The notes under the pieces were generated by a model, which did no database searches, was not told where the DNA came from, and worked only from the letters and a program-made list of their open reading frames with translations. A DNA stretch of 64,000 nucleotides, taken from positions 1,364,001-1,428,000 of the forward strand of contig CP087210.1 of NCBI GenBank assembly GCA_020912385.1. The letters are read 5' to 3'. This stretch comes from Neofusicoccum parvum. Its lineage: Eukaryota; Ascomycota; Dothideomycetes; Botryosphaeriales; Botryosphaeriaceae. The translations under genes and the position numbers were made by a program. This document shows positions 31,242 through 42,900 of this stretch, one piece after another; position 1 is the stretch's first letter, and every line of letters begins with the position of its first letter.

Positions 31242-31533
31242 ATCAGTGCGCATACCTCTTGCTTCCTCTTTCCTTCGGCATAGATTCCCATCTATGATGG
31301 CGGTCAGGAGTTCTTAGAGCCTCAATAGGGTTTTGGGTTTGCATTGCTCGTGCTGGGTTTCTTTACTTTTTTCATGAGATCACGATGGGCGGAAAAAGTT
31401 TCTGCACATGGGTTTGTAGTTAATGATCACTAAGCACCCAGATGGTGCAAAAAAATTTATGCTTACAATTCAACTTTTGTGCCTCTTGACATGCTATGTG
31501 TTCGGTTAACATGTCCTTCACAAATGGGCAACA

Positions 31534-31617
31534 CATGGGCAGTTGAAGCAGTCGTCCTGACGCAAATGTGACACCATAGTCATCCGGATGAATGCTTCAA
31601 CTCCCCAACTCCCCGTG
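31534..31617 (-). repeat. Palindromic MITE-like element
   Basis: CATGGGCAGTTGAAGCAGTC starts it and ATCCGGATGAATGCTTCAAC is near the end. The end CTCCCCAACTCCCCGTG contains a small duplication of the arm tip. The inside, read in reverse, matches the other copies, giving minus orientation. Confidence 0.85.
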
Positions 31618-31691
31618 AAGGTAAGTATAATGCGAATTTTCTAAATTTTGTTGTTGGGTCGTCAAAAAAAAACGGTCCATTTCAATACCCT

Positions 31692-31778
31692 CATAGGCAG
31701 TTGAAGCACTCGTCCGGACGCGAATGTGCAGTGAAAGGAACACCAAAACCATCCGGATGAATGCTTCAACTCCCCATG
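31692..31778 (-). repeat. Palindromic MITE-like element
   Basis: CATAGGCAGTTGAAGCACTC at the left and GAATGCTTCAACTCCCCATG at the right, 87 bp. In reverse complement its inside (TTTCACTGCACATTCGCG) matches the copy at 19235. Minus orientation. Confidence 0.9.
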
Positions 31779-31870
31779 AAGGTAAGTATGCGAATCCACC
31801 TCGTACGTACAATCCTAATTTTCTTAATTGGTTGCTGGGTCGCAAAAGAAAAAGTTCATTTTAATACCCT

Positions 31871-31910
31871 CGTGGGCAGTTGAAGCCCTCGTGCGGACCA
31901 TCTGCAGTAC
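31871..31910 (-). repeat. Truncated palindromic element (one arm only)
   Basis: CGTGGGCAGTTGAAGCCCTC is followed by CATCTGCAGTACAAAT, which resembles the start of the inside of the copy at 31692. The second arm is absent; unrelated sequence follows to about 32145. Confidence 0.7.
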
Positions 31911-31921
31911 AAATCGCGACA

Positions 31922-32155
31922 ATGCGCACAGTCGTAGTGGCTTTGGAGGCTGCTCTCGCTTGCATATTCTGGGCCATGCGAAAGTGCAGCGACTCAAACT
32001 ATGGCTTCGAAACTTGCTGCCCTTGGGATCGAGACAGCTTCGAGTGGGCTGGGCTCTGCAGCCACAACCCGCTCCTCGAACCTGTTTGGGGCGACCTGCA
32101 CCTCAGCACTGAAGAGATCGAAGCCAACACTGCCGCTACCAAAGAAATTTTCTAA
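31922..32155 (+). CDS. Doubtful small Cys-containing open frame (77 residues)
   Basis: The frame starts MRTVVVALEAALACIFWAMR and contains five cysteines (residues 14, 22, 32, 33, 46). The N-terminus is hydrophobic but interrupted by Glu9, so a signal peptide is doubtful. It lies where a second arm of a palindromic element should be. It could be a fragment of a gene captured between repeats, a small secreted protein, or chance. No family is recognised. Confidence 0.25.
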   Translation: MRTVVVALEAALACIFWAMRKCSDSNYGFETCCPWDRDSFEWAGLCSHNPLLEPVWGDLHLSTEEIEANTAATKEIF

Positions 32156-32218
32156 ATCTAGTAGTCGCTCAAGTCATTCTACAGTAGATCGTAAAAGAAA
32201 CGACCCATTCAACACCCT

Positions 32219-32305
32219 CATGGGCAGTTGAACTCTTCATCCGGATATAGATGTACTTTGACTGGCTTATCAAAGCCATCCGGATGAATGCTTCAACTAC
32301 CCACG
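32219..32305 (-). repeat. Palindromic MITE-like element
   Basis: CATGGGCAGTTGAACTCTTC at the left and GAATGCTTCAACTACCCACG at the right, 87 bp. In reverse complement the inside reads GCTTTGATAAGCCAGTCAAA, like array copies 2 and 3. Minus orientation. Confidence 0.9.
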
Positions 32306-32560
32306 CAAGTAGATTGCTTTCTAGACGTGTTCTATCTTTTGAAGTGTGAAAGAGATGAGTGTTTTCGAAGACGTCTTCATGTTGTACACACAGCCTGCCG
32401 ACTTTTCTAAATAAAGTGCGATACGCTTCCCTGATGTTTTGGGTATCCCAATCCCATTGCAACGCCTCAGAGATTTCTAACGCCAGCGTCATGCATATCA
32501 AAGTCCCTGGTTCTAATCATTATGTCTCCCTCGCCCACCGATATTGATCCACTACGCTCC

Positions 32561-33175
32561 TTATTCCTGAGCTTGCTTCCGCCTCTTCGGCAGCCCCGGG
32601 ATCTCCACCTCATCAGGATCCCTGCTAAAGGGATTCTTCAGCTCCTCGCCGGGCTTGCGCTCCTCCCACACGTCCTCGCTGCTCGGCCCGGTGTGGTACT
32701 TGGCCTCCTTCTGGCGGTAGTGCTCCCCGACGACCTTAGCCTTCTCGACTTTGCCGTAGGACTTTGTGCGCATGCAAAACCAGAAGTCAGACCAGTTCTC
32801 GGAGCACGAGCGCAGCGTGCCGTAGCGGTATATGTTGTTGAACTGGCCGCCGAGCGACTGGCAGTAGAACGCTTCGTCGAACGCTTGCCGGCAGTTCATG
32901 GTTGTGGGGAAGGCGGACGGTCCGGCGGGCGCGTCGCTGGCGCCATCGGAGCTGCTGGGCGTGGGCGCTGAGGGCTCTACCGATGTTTGCAGCTCTAGGA
33001 GGAAGGCTTTGAGGTCTGGGTCGGCTTGGTCTTCGCGCGAGAGTATGGACGTGGGCTGGTCTGTGACATCGCGTGGGCTGGCCGGCGGTTGCGACGAGGT
33101 CGGGACGGGGTCGGGCGTGGGGTCGGAGGGTTTTGTGACGGGGGCTTGCGGGTCTGAGCGCCACCACCAGCCCAT
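32561..33175 (-). CDS. Emi1-like DUF3128 protein with twin CX9C motif
   Basis: Member of the DUF3128 family (yeast Emi1, required for early meiotic induction and linked to mitochondrial function). 204 residues in one exon. Residues 1-90 are Pro/Ser/Thr-rich. The family core is MNCRQAFDEAFYCQSLGGQF followed by NNIYRYG and SCSENWSDFWFCMRTKSY. Cys 95 and 105, and Cys 124 and 134, are both spaced C-x9-C, a twin-CX9C arrangement typical of small intermembrane-space proteins that fold through disulfides; that location is an inference. The C-terminus is charged (EDVWEERKPGEELKNPFSRD, then PKRRKQAQE). The ATG at 33175 (MGWWWRSDP) is the first in frame and starts the known N-terminal aromatic patch. 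It is divergent from VPS13, with 806 bp between the start codons. Confidence 0.9.
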   Translation of the reverse strand: MGWWWRSDPQAPVTKPSDPTPDPVPTSSQPPASPRDVTDQPTSILSREDQADPDLKAFLLELQTSVEPSAPTPSSSDGASDAPAGPSAFPTTMNCRQAFDEAFYCQSLGGQFNNIYRYGTLRSCSENWSDFWFCMRTKSYGKVEKAKVVGEHYRQKEAKYHTGPSSEDVWEERKPGEELKNPFSRDPDEVEIPGLPKRRKQAQE

Positions 33176-33981
33176 CGTGCGCGTGTGGAGAGAAGAGAGG
33201 TCGGTGGGTGGTGATGTGTAGAGACCGGATGCGGGCGACAGAGGGTCGGAGGATTCAGCGAATTGCGCGGGGCGAGACGGTTCGTGCCGGACACTGAGCA
33301 GGGACTAGAGCTTGAGGTAGTCGAGGACGGGCGCAGCGAGCAATTGTCTGGCGGACAAAGTCGCGAGAGACGTGTGAGCGACGCTATGGCTAGATGCTTC
33401 CCAATGGAGGCGCTCGAGAGAATTCCATTGGCCGCGAGTCAGAGCGGGAAACAGGTCACGTGGCAGCCAACACAGAGCGCGGCGTGGCGGCTTCCTCGAA
33501 GAAAGGATCGACGTCATCCTGGGCGGGCCAGCAGCAGGATGGACAGGCAAGCCACAAGACGAGCGCGTGCAACAGGCGTTGCGTGTCTTCAGTGCTACAG
33601 CCTGCTGCAATCTCGCCCTCTCCCCCTCCTTTCCTGCATTCCTCTTCCTCGCGCCCTTCGTGCGTATTCCGTTGTACTGCGCTTCTCGTATAACGCAGGC
33701 GGGCCCTGGCAGCTTCTACTAGCTGACGCGCGCCGCGAGTGTCGGTGTCAGTGGGGTTCGTTCGACGTACAACAACTTTCCCTCCGCCGCACCACCAAAT
33801 CCTTCGACGCTTCCGCGCCACCTTAACGACGTCACGTCTGCCTGATTGATACCCGGATTTCGGCTTGCACGCGCCTCTGCTTATGGATTGACGATAGAAC
33901 GCTTTTCTGATTCACCTCAATACCCCACACACCTTGTACTATATCCATCCCAGGCCCGGGTAACGGCCGCCTCTCGCCGCC
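33176..33981. promoter_or_regulatory. Divergent promoter region of the Emi1-like gene and VPS13
   Basis: 806 bp between two ATGs on opposite strands, so it must serve both genes. A plus-strand open frame (33263-33826) and an opposing one have no protein-like composition. The last 100 bp before VPS13 are CA/CT-rich like a leader. No clear TATA element is seen. Confidence 0.55.
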
Positions 33982-36900
33982 ATGCTTGAGGGTATCGTCG
34001 CGAACCTACTCAATCGCTTTCTGGGCATGTACGTCCAGAACTTCGATCCCAAACAATTGAACGTCGGCATCTGGTCTGGAGACGTCAAGCTGCGCGATCT
34101 CGAGCTGCGCCGCGAAGCCCTCGACCAGCTGCACCTCCCGCTCAACGTCGTCCAAGGCCACCTCGGCCAGCTCACACTCTCCATCCCGTGGTCGAACCTC
34201 AGAGGCAAGCCCGTGCGCGTGAACATCGAGGATGTCTACCTGCTGGCTGCGCCTAGGGAGGACGCAGAATACGACCCGGACGAGGAGGAGAGGCGCGAAC
34301 ATGCGGTCAAGATGGAGAAGTTGGACAGCGCCGAGCTGTTGAAGGAGAGGAACACTGAGGGCATGACCCAGGAGGAACAGCAGAAGAACCAGAGCTTCAC
34401 GGCAAGCTTAGTCACGGCCATTGTGGACAATGTCCAGGTCCAGGTCAAGAATGTCCACATCCGCTACGAGGATTCTCTGTCCGACCCCGGACACCCGTTC
34501 GCTCTCGGAATCACGCTCGACGAGCTTAGCGCCGTTAGCACCGACGAGAACTGGAAGCCTACATTCATCCAGGGCGCCTCCACGTCGGCCCACAAGCTCG
34601 CCACACTCGGCTCTCTAGCGGTATACTGGGACACGGATGCGAAGCTGCTATGTTCGGGCACGGGCACAACACAGGCCTTGGATCATGCTGAATTCGTGGA
34701 ACAGCTCCGCGGCATGATCACCAAGGGCGACAGCTCGACGATCGCGGAGCACCAGTTCATCCTCAAGCCCGTCAGTGGCAGGGCAGGCCTGGAGATGGAC
34801 AAGACCGGCAAAACCGATCGTCCGAAGATCAAATCCCGCTTGCTTTTCGACGAGCTCGGCTTCGTTATTGACGAGGATCAATACCGCGACGCCTTGATGC
34901 TAGTAGACCTCTTCCACTACTTCATTAGGCACCAGGAGTACAAGAAGCTGCAACCAAAGAGCAGGCCTAAGGAAGACCCGAGGGCATGGCTCCAGTTTGC
35001 TGGAAAAGCTGTCCTCGACAAGATTCACGAACGGAACCGCAAATGGTCTTGGGACTACTTCAGGGAGAGGCGTGATGACCGGAAGCGGTACATCGAGCTT
35101 TTCAAGAAGAAGAAGAGGGAGGAACAGATGTCACAAGAGGAGACCAAGGAAATCGACAAGCTAGAGCACAAGCTCAGCTACGAAGACCTGCGATTCTGGC
35201 GTTCACTTGCTCGCAACCAGCTTCGCAAGGAGAACGTTGGCGTGAAGAAGCAACCTGAGAAGCAGTCCTGGTCATCCTGGATCTGGGGCAGCGGCCAACA
35301 GGACTCAGCGGATGACAGTGAGATGTCCGAGCAGCAACGGAAGGAGCTGTACGATGCCATTGACTGGGATGAGAAGAAGCAAATTACCGAGGCTGTAGAC
35401 ATGCCTCGTGAGTACGTCAAGATGCAAGTAGAGATGAGCCTGCGCACCGGAAGCTTTACACTCAAGCGTGATCCGCATGGCAAGGCCACAGAGATTCTCC
35501 GCTTGCTCTTCGACAACTTTAGCACAAAGGTGCTGCAGAGAACCGATTCCATGCTCGCAGAACTCAGCCTCGATGGCATGCGGTTATACGATGGCACTAC
35601 TGAGGGCAGTCTGTTCCCCCAGATTGTCACGGTCAAGGATGCTCCTCCCGTGCCAGATGACAAGCGCATTGAAGAGCTGAACGATGACGGCTCTGCCAAG
35701 GACGGGGATGAGAAGGATGAAGATGCTGCGGACCCGTTCTTCCAGCTGTCTTTCGAGAACAATCCTCTCGACGGTAGCGCAGACACGGCGCTGACGGTCA
35801 AGCTGAAGGGTATGGAAGTCGTCTATAACCCTAGGTTTGTCGTCGAAGTAGTCAAATTCTTCAAACCGCCGGAGAGCCGTATGGAGTCTATTGGTGCACT
35901 CATGGAAACTGCTGGCGCGACCGTGGAAGGCCTGCGGCAGCAGACTCGTGCTGGTCTGGAGTTCGCTCTGGAGGAGCACAAGACCATCAACGCACAGCTC
36001 GATCTCCAGGCTCCCCTCATTATCATCCCTGACTCCGTTACCCAGAAGAGCAGCATCTGCCTCATCTTGGATGCCGGTCATGCCAAGGTCAGCAGTGAGC
36101 TTATCGACAAAGACACTCTGAAGGACATTCAATCCAAGCAAAAGGGTCAATTCTCCGAGGATGACCTGAAGCGCCTTCAAGGTCTCATGTACGACAAGTT
36201 CCTATTGAAGCTCGACTCAACTCAGGTCCTCATTGGCCCATCAATAGATGAGACGAAGGCGGCTTTGATAGAGTCGTCTGGGCCGAAGAATCTGCATCTC
36301 GTGGACCGCATCAATGTCGACTTCACCATCGAGACATGCATTGTTCCAAAAGCGTCCGACTTGACGAAGTTCCGCATCTCTGGTAATCTTCCGGTTCTAC
36401 ATGCTTCTATCTCGGACGCGAAATATAAGAATCTCATGAAATTGATCGAGGTTGCTATACCGAAGTTTGAGGATCCGCCAGCACCTGACAAGCAAGTGGT
36501 ACAGGGTGCCAGCGGCCCGTCGAACCTGAAACCTATCGAGGATGACCAGCGACCAAAGTCAAGATCGAGATCCTTCCAGTTCGCTGCTCAACAACGTGAA
36601 CTTATCATGTCAGACGCGGGCAGCGATGTGGATGATGCCGAGTTCCAAGACGCGGATGATGGGAGCAAATCCGGCGTTCCTGTGCATCAGCGGAATTTCG
36701 AGTTCAAGTTCACTGTGGACAAGCTACAGGGCTCTCTGTATCGCTCTGATCCAGAGGGGAAGAAGCCAGACCAGCTACTGGTTGAACTCGTTGCGGAACA
36801 TTTCTTCCTAGAGTTCTACCAGCGGCCATTCGACATGTCGGCCGAAGTTTCTTTGAAGAGCCTCGCAGTCGTTGATCATGTTGACGAAAATCCACTGCCA

Positions 36901-39900
36901 GAGTTTAAAAACCTCATCTCATCTGACGATGCCGGAGATAGGAACCTGTTCCAGCTCAAGTTCATCAAGGTCAACAAGGATTCGCCTGAGTTTATGTCGA
37001 TATATGAGGGCATCGCAACGAACTTGAATGTCCACGTTTCCACCATCAACTTGATCGTGACTCGGAAGACCTTGTTGACGCTACTAGACTTCGTCCTCAT
37101 TACCTTCGCCAGTCCCGGGGATTCCTCAGACAAAGACAAGAAAAAGAAGATCGAGGGTAATCCCGAAGATGATGAGGAGGTTGCAGTGCCTGCTGCCAAC
37201 GCCGACCCCGACAAGATTCGCATCAGGGCCGAGCTGAAGGGAATTTCCGTCATTTTGAACAATGACGGGATGCGCCTCGCTACCTTGAGCCTCAGCACCG
37301 CAGATGTCGGCGTGTTCTTAATGGGCAAGACTATGCGCGTGGGAGCCAAGTTGGGAAGCCTGTCCTTGATTGACGATGTCAACCAGGGCGTGTCCAAGGA
37401 ATCTTCGTTGCGCCAGCTCGTCACCATCGAAGGCGACGAGTTGCTAGACTTCGCCTATGAGACCTTCGACGCAGATTCCAAGGCTTATCCTGGCTATGAC
37501 ACCTCTATCTACCTGCGCTCTGGTTCTCTCAAGGTCAACTTTGTCACCGAGCCCTTCAGGAAGATCATGGATTTCGGAGTCAAGTTCGGCAAGATGCAGG
37601 CTATCTTCAACGCTGCCCGTCAAGCCGCTGTGGAACAGGCAAGCCAGGTGCAAGAGCGTGCCAACAAGATGCACTTTGACATCTTGGTGCGCACTCCGAT
37701 TGTTGTCTTCCCTCGTATGGTTGTTCCCGAAGGTCAGGCGGAGCGTGATTGTCTTACGGCACACCTAGGAGAGATCTACGCCAGCAACAAGTTTGTGCCG
37801 ATCGATGACTCCAAGAATGCTGATACCGCGAACAAGCTGTCTGCGGGTCTTCGCAACATTCGTCTGACTTCTTTCTTCCACTACGAGGACGATAAGTCAG
37901 AGGAGCTGGAGCTGATCGACAAGGTTGACCTTGGCTTTGATGTGACCTATGTGGAGCACAAGCCTGAATACAAGCGTCCCGATCTTGAGATTGAAGGATC
38001 GATGTCCAACATCAACCTCAGATTGACACAGGAGCAGATGAAGTTTATGCTCGAGCTGTCAAGGTCTATTCCGGCTGCGTTTGCCACCGATCCCGAGGAC
38101 ACCATGGACGAGGATGTCGAGAGACAAGTGCCTGACTCTACTCTCAAGCGCGCCAATACTGTGCAGAACAAGGAGCCCGAGACCAGCAATGAAAAACAGG
38201 TTGCTGCGAGCCAAAGCCCAGAGCTTGGCTCGCATGAGGAGACCTGGACCAAACTTGACCTCATTTTCAAGGTTGGTGCAATTGGCCTCGAGCTGATCAA
38301 CGCCAAAGCGACGGAGCCAGTCGGCGATATCGACGCAGCTAGTCTGTCCAAGTTCTCTTTGAACGAGACCAGCGTGAAGTTGCGCATGATCAGCGACGGA
38401 TCCTTGGAGTCCGAGCTCCTCATCCAGTCCTTCACGATCCGGGATAGCCGTACTCGGGATACGAACAAGTTCCGCAAGGTCATGTCGCTGATCAACAACG
38501 ATGTCAAGCAACAGTTCATGGCTAGCGTCTCCATCTCAGGAGGCAAGGAGCGCCACATGATTGTTCTTCTGACTATCGACAGCCCTCGTGTGATCCTCGC
38601 TTTGGACTACCTGTTCGCTGTTCAGGCTTTCGTCAATGCTGGACTTGCTATGGACGAGCCTATAGAAATCGAGAGCGAGGACGAGGACACTGCCACTGAA
38701 GATTTAGAGAACTCCAACAGTGACATCTCCAGCGCCCTTACGAAGCAGGACGCTCAGGTACCAAAGGACCAGAAACCTGAGGAGGAATCAACAATGGATG
38801 TCTCGTTCCGCATCAACGTTGTGGAGGCACAAGCCGTGCTGATCGCGAACCCGGCCATGACCAACTCCGAGGCTATTGTGCTTGGTACGAAGCAGGTCCT
38901 CGTTTCGAAGCAACATGCAATGACGCTGCAGGTGGACAGAGTCGGAATGTTCCTCTGCCGCATGGATCAGTGGGAGACCACAAGACTTCGCATTCTGGAC
39001 GACTTCAGCATCCAGACTTCTCTCGACATGCGCTCGCAAGGTCCGCAGTCATCCATTACCAGTATCCATGTCGATATTGAGCCCCTTGTGCTCCGGGTTT
39101 CGCTCCGCGATATCATGTTGGCCATGCAGATCATGAACAGGGCTTCGGCTATGTCTGGAAACGATGACAGCAAGATGTCAGGCCAGGAGCCAAAAAGGAT
39201 CAAGGAAGTCAAGAGCAGCACCAAGAGCAATAAGACCAAGACAGTCGGCGCATCCACCAAGAACAAGCAAGCTGCGAAGACGATTTCGACAAACCGTTCT
39301 GGGGCACCGAAGGCTGGGGCTAAACCCCAGGAGTCAGCAGTGATCAAGCGGGAGGAGATGAAGATCCAAATGCAAGGCATGCGTGTTGTCATCATCGGTG
39401 ATAAGCACGAATTGCCTATGCTTGACTGGAGCGTCAAGAAGTTTGATGTCGATATTCGGGATTGGTCCGGCCCCATGGTCGCCGATACGAGTATTGATAC
39501 CTTCTTCAACATCTACAACTTCTCCAAGTCAGCTTGGGAGCCGCTTATTGAGCCGTGGCAGCTTGGCTTCCACATGTCGAAGGAGCAGAACCCTGACAAA
39601 CTTGCGGTCGAACTCTACTCTAGGAAGTCTCTTGATTTGACGGTTACTGCTGCCACGATCGCCCTGGCCTCGAAGTCGGCGGACTTCCTGTCGAGCGATG
39701 AGGATGTTCTTTCGAAGCCCCGTGGCACTGACGCACCATACCGGATCCGAAACTACACTGGCTTTGATCTCAATGTCTGGGCGGTCAGCGAGAAGACCGA
39801 TGAAGGCTCTGCTGCGAAGCTGGCAGATGGTGAAGAAGCACCATGGAGATTTGAAGATCCTACCACCACGAGAGAAACGCTTGCGCCGGAGGGCGCCACG

Positions 39901-42900
39901 GGCATCGTCGGTATCAAATTGGAGGGTAGTGGTTTCGACAGCATCAACCGCATTCCAGTTAATCGCGAAGGTGAATTCATCTACAACCTCCAGCCTCGCA
40001 AGGACCGCATTCTACACCGCATTTGCTGCGAGGTCTCCCTTGGCCAGGACAACGTCAAGTACATTACTTTCCGATCTCCTCTTGTTGTCGAGAACAACAC
40101 TCAGATTCCTGTTGAGATCGGCGTCTTCAACCCAGAGGAGGGACACTTGCTCAAGATTGAGAAGGTCGCTCCCGGTGATGCAAGACCTGCACCTGTTGGT
40201 GCTGCTTTCATGCACTCACTCGTGGTCCGTCCTGATCAGGGCTTTGGATACACGTGGTCAAATGAGCGCTTGTTCTGGAAGGAGCTTCTTAAGCGTCCGA
40301 CAAGAATCATCACCTGCAGAGGCGAGAGTGACGACGAGTCTCCGCCTTTCTATTTCCAGATGCATGCGGCGTACGACAAGAAGGATCCGCTCACCCAGGT
40401 ATATCCATGCATGCGCATCCGGCTACACGCACCCGTTGAGGTCGTGAATCTCCTGCCCTACGATTTCAAGTACAGGATCTACGATGACAACACGAAGAAG
40501 GACTGGACCAACTTCCTCCGCAAGGGGGGTGTCAGCCCTGTCCATGTCGTGGAACTTTCTCACTTGCTGCTAATGAGTGTCGACTTGCAAGACACGCCGT
40601 TCAAGCCTAGCAAGTTCTCCGTTGTCAATTCCTCCGACAAGGAAAACTTCCGACGTGAGAAGACGGTTGAAATCAAGGACAGCCAGGACTTGACCTTGCG
40701 ACTGAAGCTCCACTACTACAACATTCCAGACAGCGGTGGGGCTTTCAAGGTCGCGGTCTACAGTCCGTACGTGATCCTGAACAGGACTGGGCTCGAGCTC
40801 GATGTGCGGAGCAAGCAATTCCTTGGGCAAGCAAAGGCGGCTGCCGGTGCAGGCGTGTTTGCCAACACCCAGCGCGACTCATCTAGGGCTCAGCCTTTCA
40901 TGTTCTCCTTCCCTACCGACGACCACAAGAACCGTGCGCTCATTAAGGTGGGAGACACCAACTGGAGCAAGCCGCAAAGTTTCGATGCAATCGGTAGTAC
41001 GTACGATGTCGCGCTTCCGAGTGTACAGGGAAGATCGGAGATGCATGTTGGTGTCACGGTTGAAGAGGGAGAGGGCAAGGTATGTTCTCAATCACGATAT
41101 CGGCAGAATCTTGCTAATGCTTTGCAGTATAACTTGAGCAAGGTTGTCACAATTGCGCCGCGCTACATCATCAAGAATAAGATGAGTGAGGACATTAATA
41201 TCCGCGAACCTGGTTCATCGGATGTCTTGACTCTGAAGAATGGCGATCTTCTTCCCCTTCGCTACCTACGTCAAGGCGAACGCCAGCAGCTCTGCCTCTG
41301 CTTCCCCGGTCTCAACAACCAATGGTCGGCGCCTTTCGACATTGCCAACGTGGGAAGCGTCCATGTCAAGCTTGCCAAAGCCGGTCAGCGGCAGAAGCTG
41401 ATTCGCGTCGAGATTCTTATGGAGGGAGCGACCATTTTCCTGCACGTCAGCGTTGAAACCAAGCACTGGCCATTCTCTATGCGGAACGAGAGCGACACTG
41501 AGTTCCTGTTCTGGCAGGCTAACCCGAACGTTGATGAGGACGAGGAAGATAGCGGTTCTGGCTGGCGTCCAATCAGATACCGCCTTCCACCAAAGAGCAT
41601 CATGCCTTACGCCTGGGACTACCCGGCGGCCAAGAACAAGGAGATTGTGCTCAAGGCCCACAACAAGGAGCGTCACATCAAGCTTGCGGAGATCGGGAAC
41701 CTGGTGCCAATGAAGTTGCCGCCTGCCCAGTCTTCTCAACGCGGCAAGATCATCGACCTCAGCGTTGTTGCTGATGGACCAACTCAGACTCTCATCATCT
41801 CTAACTGGAAGCCCTCCAAGAGTTTGTACAAGCAGAAATCAGCTGCATCTTCCAGGTCTACTACGGACGGCTTCGAGGTCAAGGATGTTGACAGTGACGT
41901 GACCTTCAAGGCCAAGTTGCGTATCGCTGGCATCGGTATCTCGCTCGTCAACATGCAGCTCCGTGAGCTTGTCTACATCACACTACGCGATATTGAACTC
42001 GCTTACGGAGATTCTGCACTGTACCAGCAATTCTCGACCACAATCAAGTGGATCCAGATCGACAACCAGCTGTACGGTGGCATCTTCCCAATTCTCTTCT
42101 ACCCCAGTGTTGTTCCCAAGACTGGCAAGGAGATGGAGGCACACCCCATTCTCCAGACATCGATCACGAAGGTCAAGGATGACTCATACGGCGTGCTATA
42201 CATCAAGTACTTCTCCTTCCTGATGCAGCAAATGACGCTCGAAATCGACGAGGACTTCATTTTCGCGCTGCTGGACTTTGCCAAGATCCCTGGCGCATCG
42301 TGGTCCGAGGTCAAGGAAGGCAAGCTTTGCGACGAGGAGCTTGACATCCCGGAGCCGAAGCAGGAGCAGGGTGGTCAAGATGTCTACTTCGAGCTTCTGC
42401 ATCTGCAACCCATGCAGTTCGACTTGTCCTTCGTCCGCACCGAGCGCATCAACGCGGAGGATACGATGACTTCCTCGAACCCATTCATGTTCGCTGTCAA
42501 CGTCCTTACAATGTCCATCGGAAACGTCAACGACGCTCCTCTGCGGTACAACGCTCTTATCTTGGAGAATGCCCGCGTATCCGTTGCTGCTCTGGTGAAC
42601 AGCATCAAGAATCACTACGTCCAGGAGAGTTTACGTCAAGTCCATCTCATCCTTGGTTCTGCGGACTTCCTCGGCAACCCGGTCGGCCTGTTCCAGAACG
42701 TGTCCTCTGGTGTCACCGACATCTTCTACGAGCCTTACAAGGGTCTCGTCATGACGGACAGGCCTCAAGACCTGGGCATTGGTATCGCCAAGGGTGCATC
42801 GAGCTTCGTCAAGAAGTCTGTCTTTGGTTTCTCCGACAGTATGGCGAAATTCACTGGAAGCATGTCGAAGGGTCTTGCCGCTGCCACTTTGGATCAAGAG

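Larger units (their letters stand above)
31242..32560. other. Repeat-rich gap between hsp70 and the Emi1-like gene
   Basis: 1.3 kb convergent gap, holding both 3' ends, three complete palindromic elements and one truncated one, all in minus orientation, with shared stretches between them (AATTTTCTAAAT, GGGTCG(T)CAAAAGAAA, TTCAATACCCTC). A 234-bp open frame of doubtful status lies inside the truncated copy. Confidence 0.7.

Noticed and set aside
29355..31253. 632-codon open frame on the strand opposite hsp70
   Set aside because: A well-known artefact of hsp70 genes: strong third-position C/G bias leaves the antisense frame open. Its translation is rich in Leu, Val, Asp and Glu without any family resemblance, and it would overlap the complete hsp70 coding sequence.
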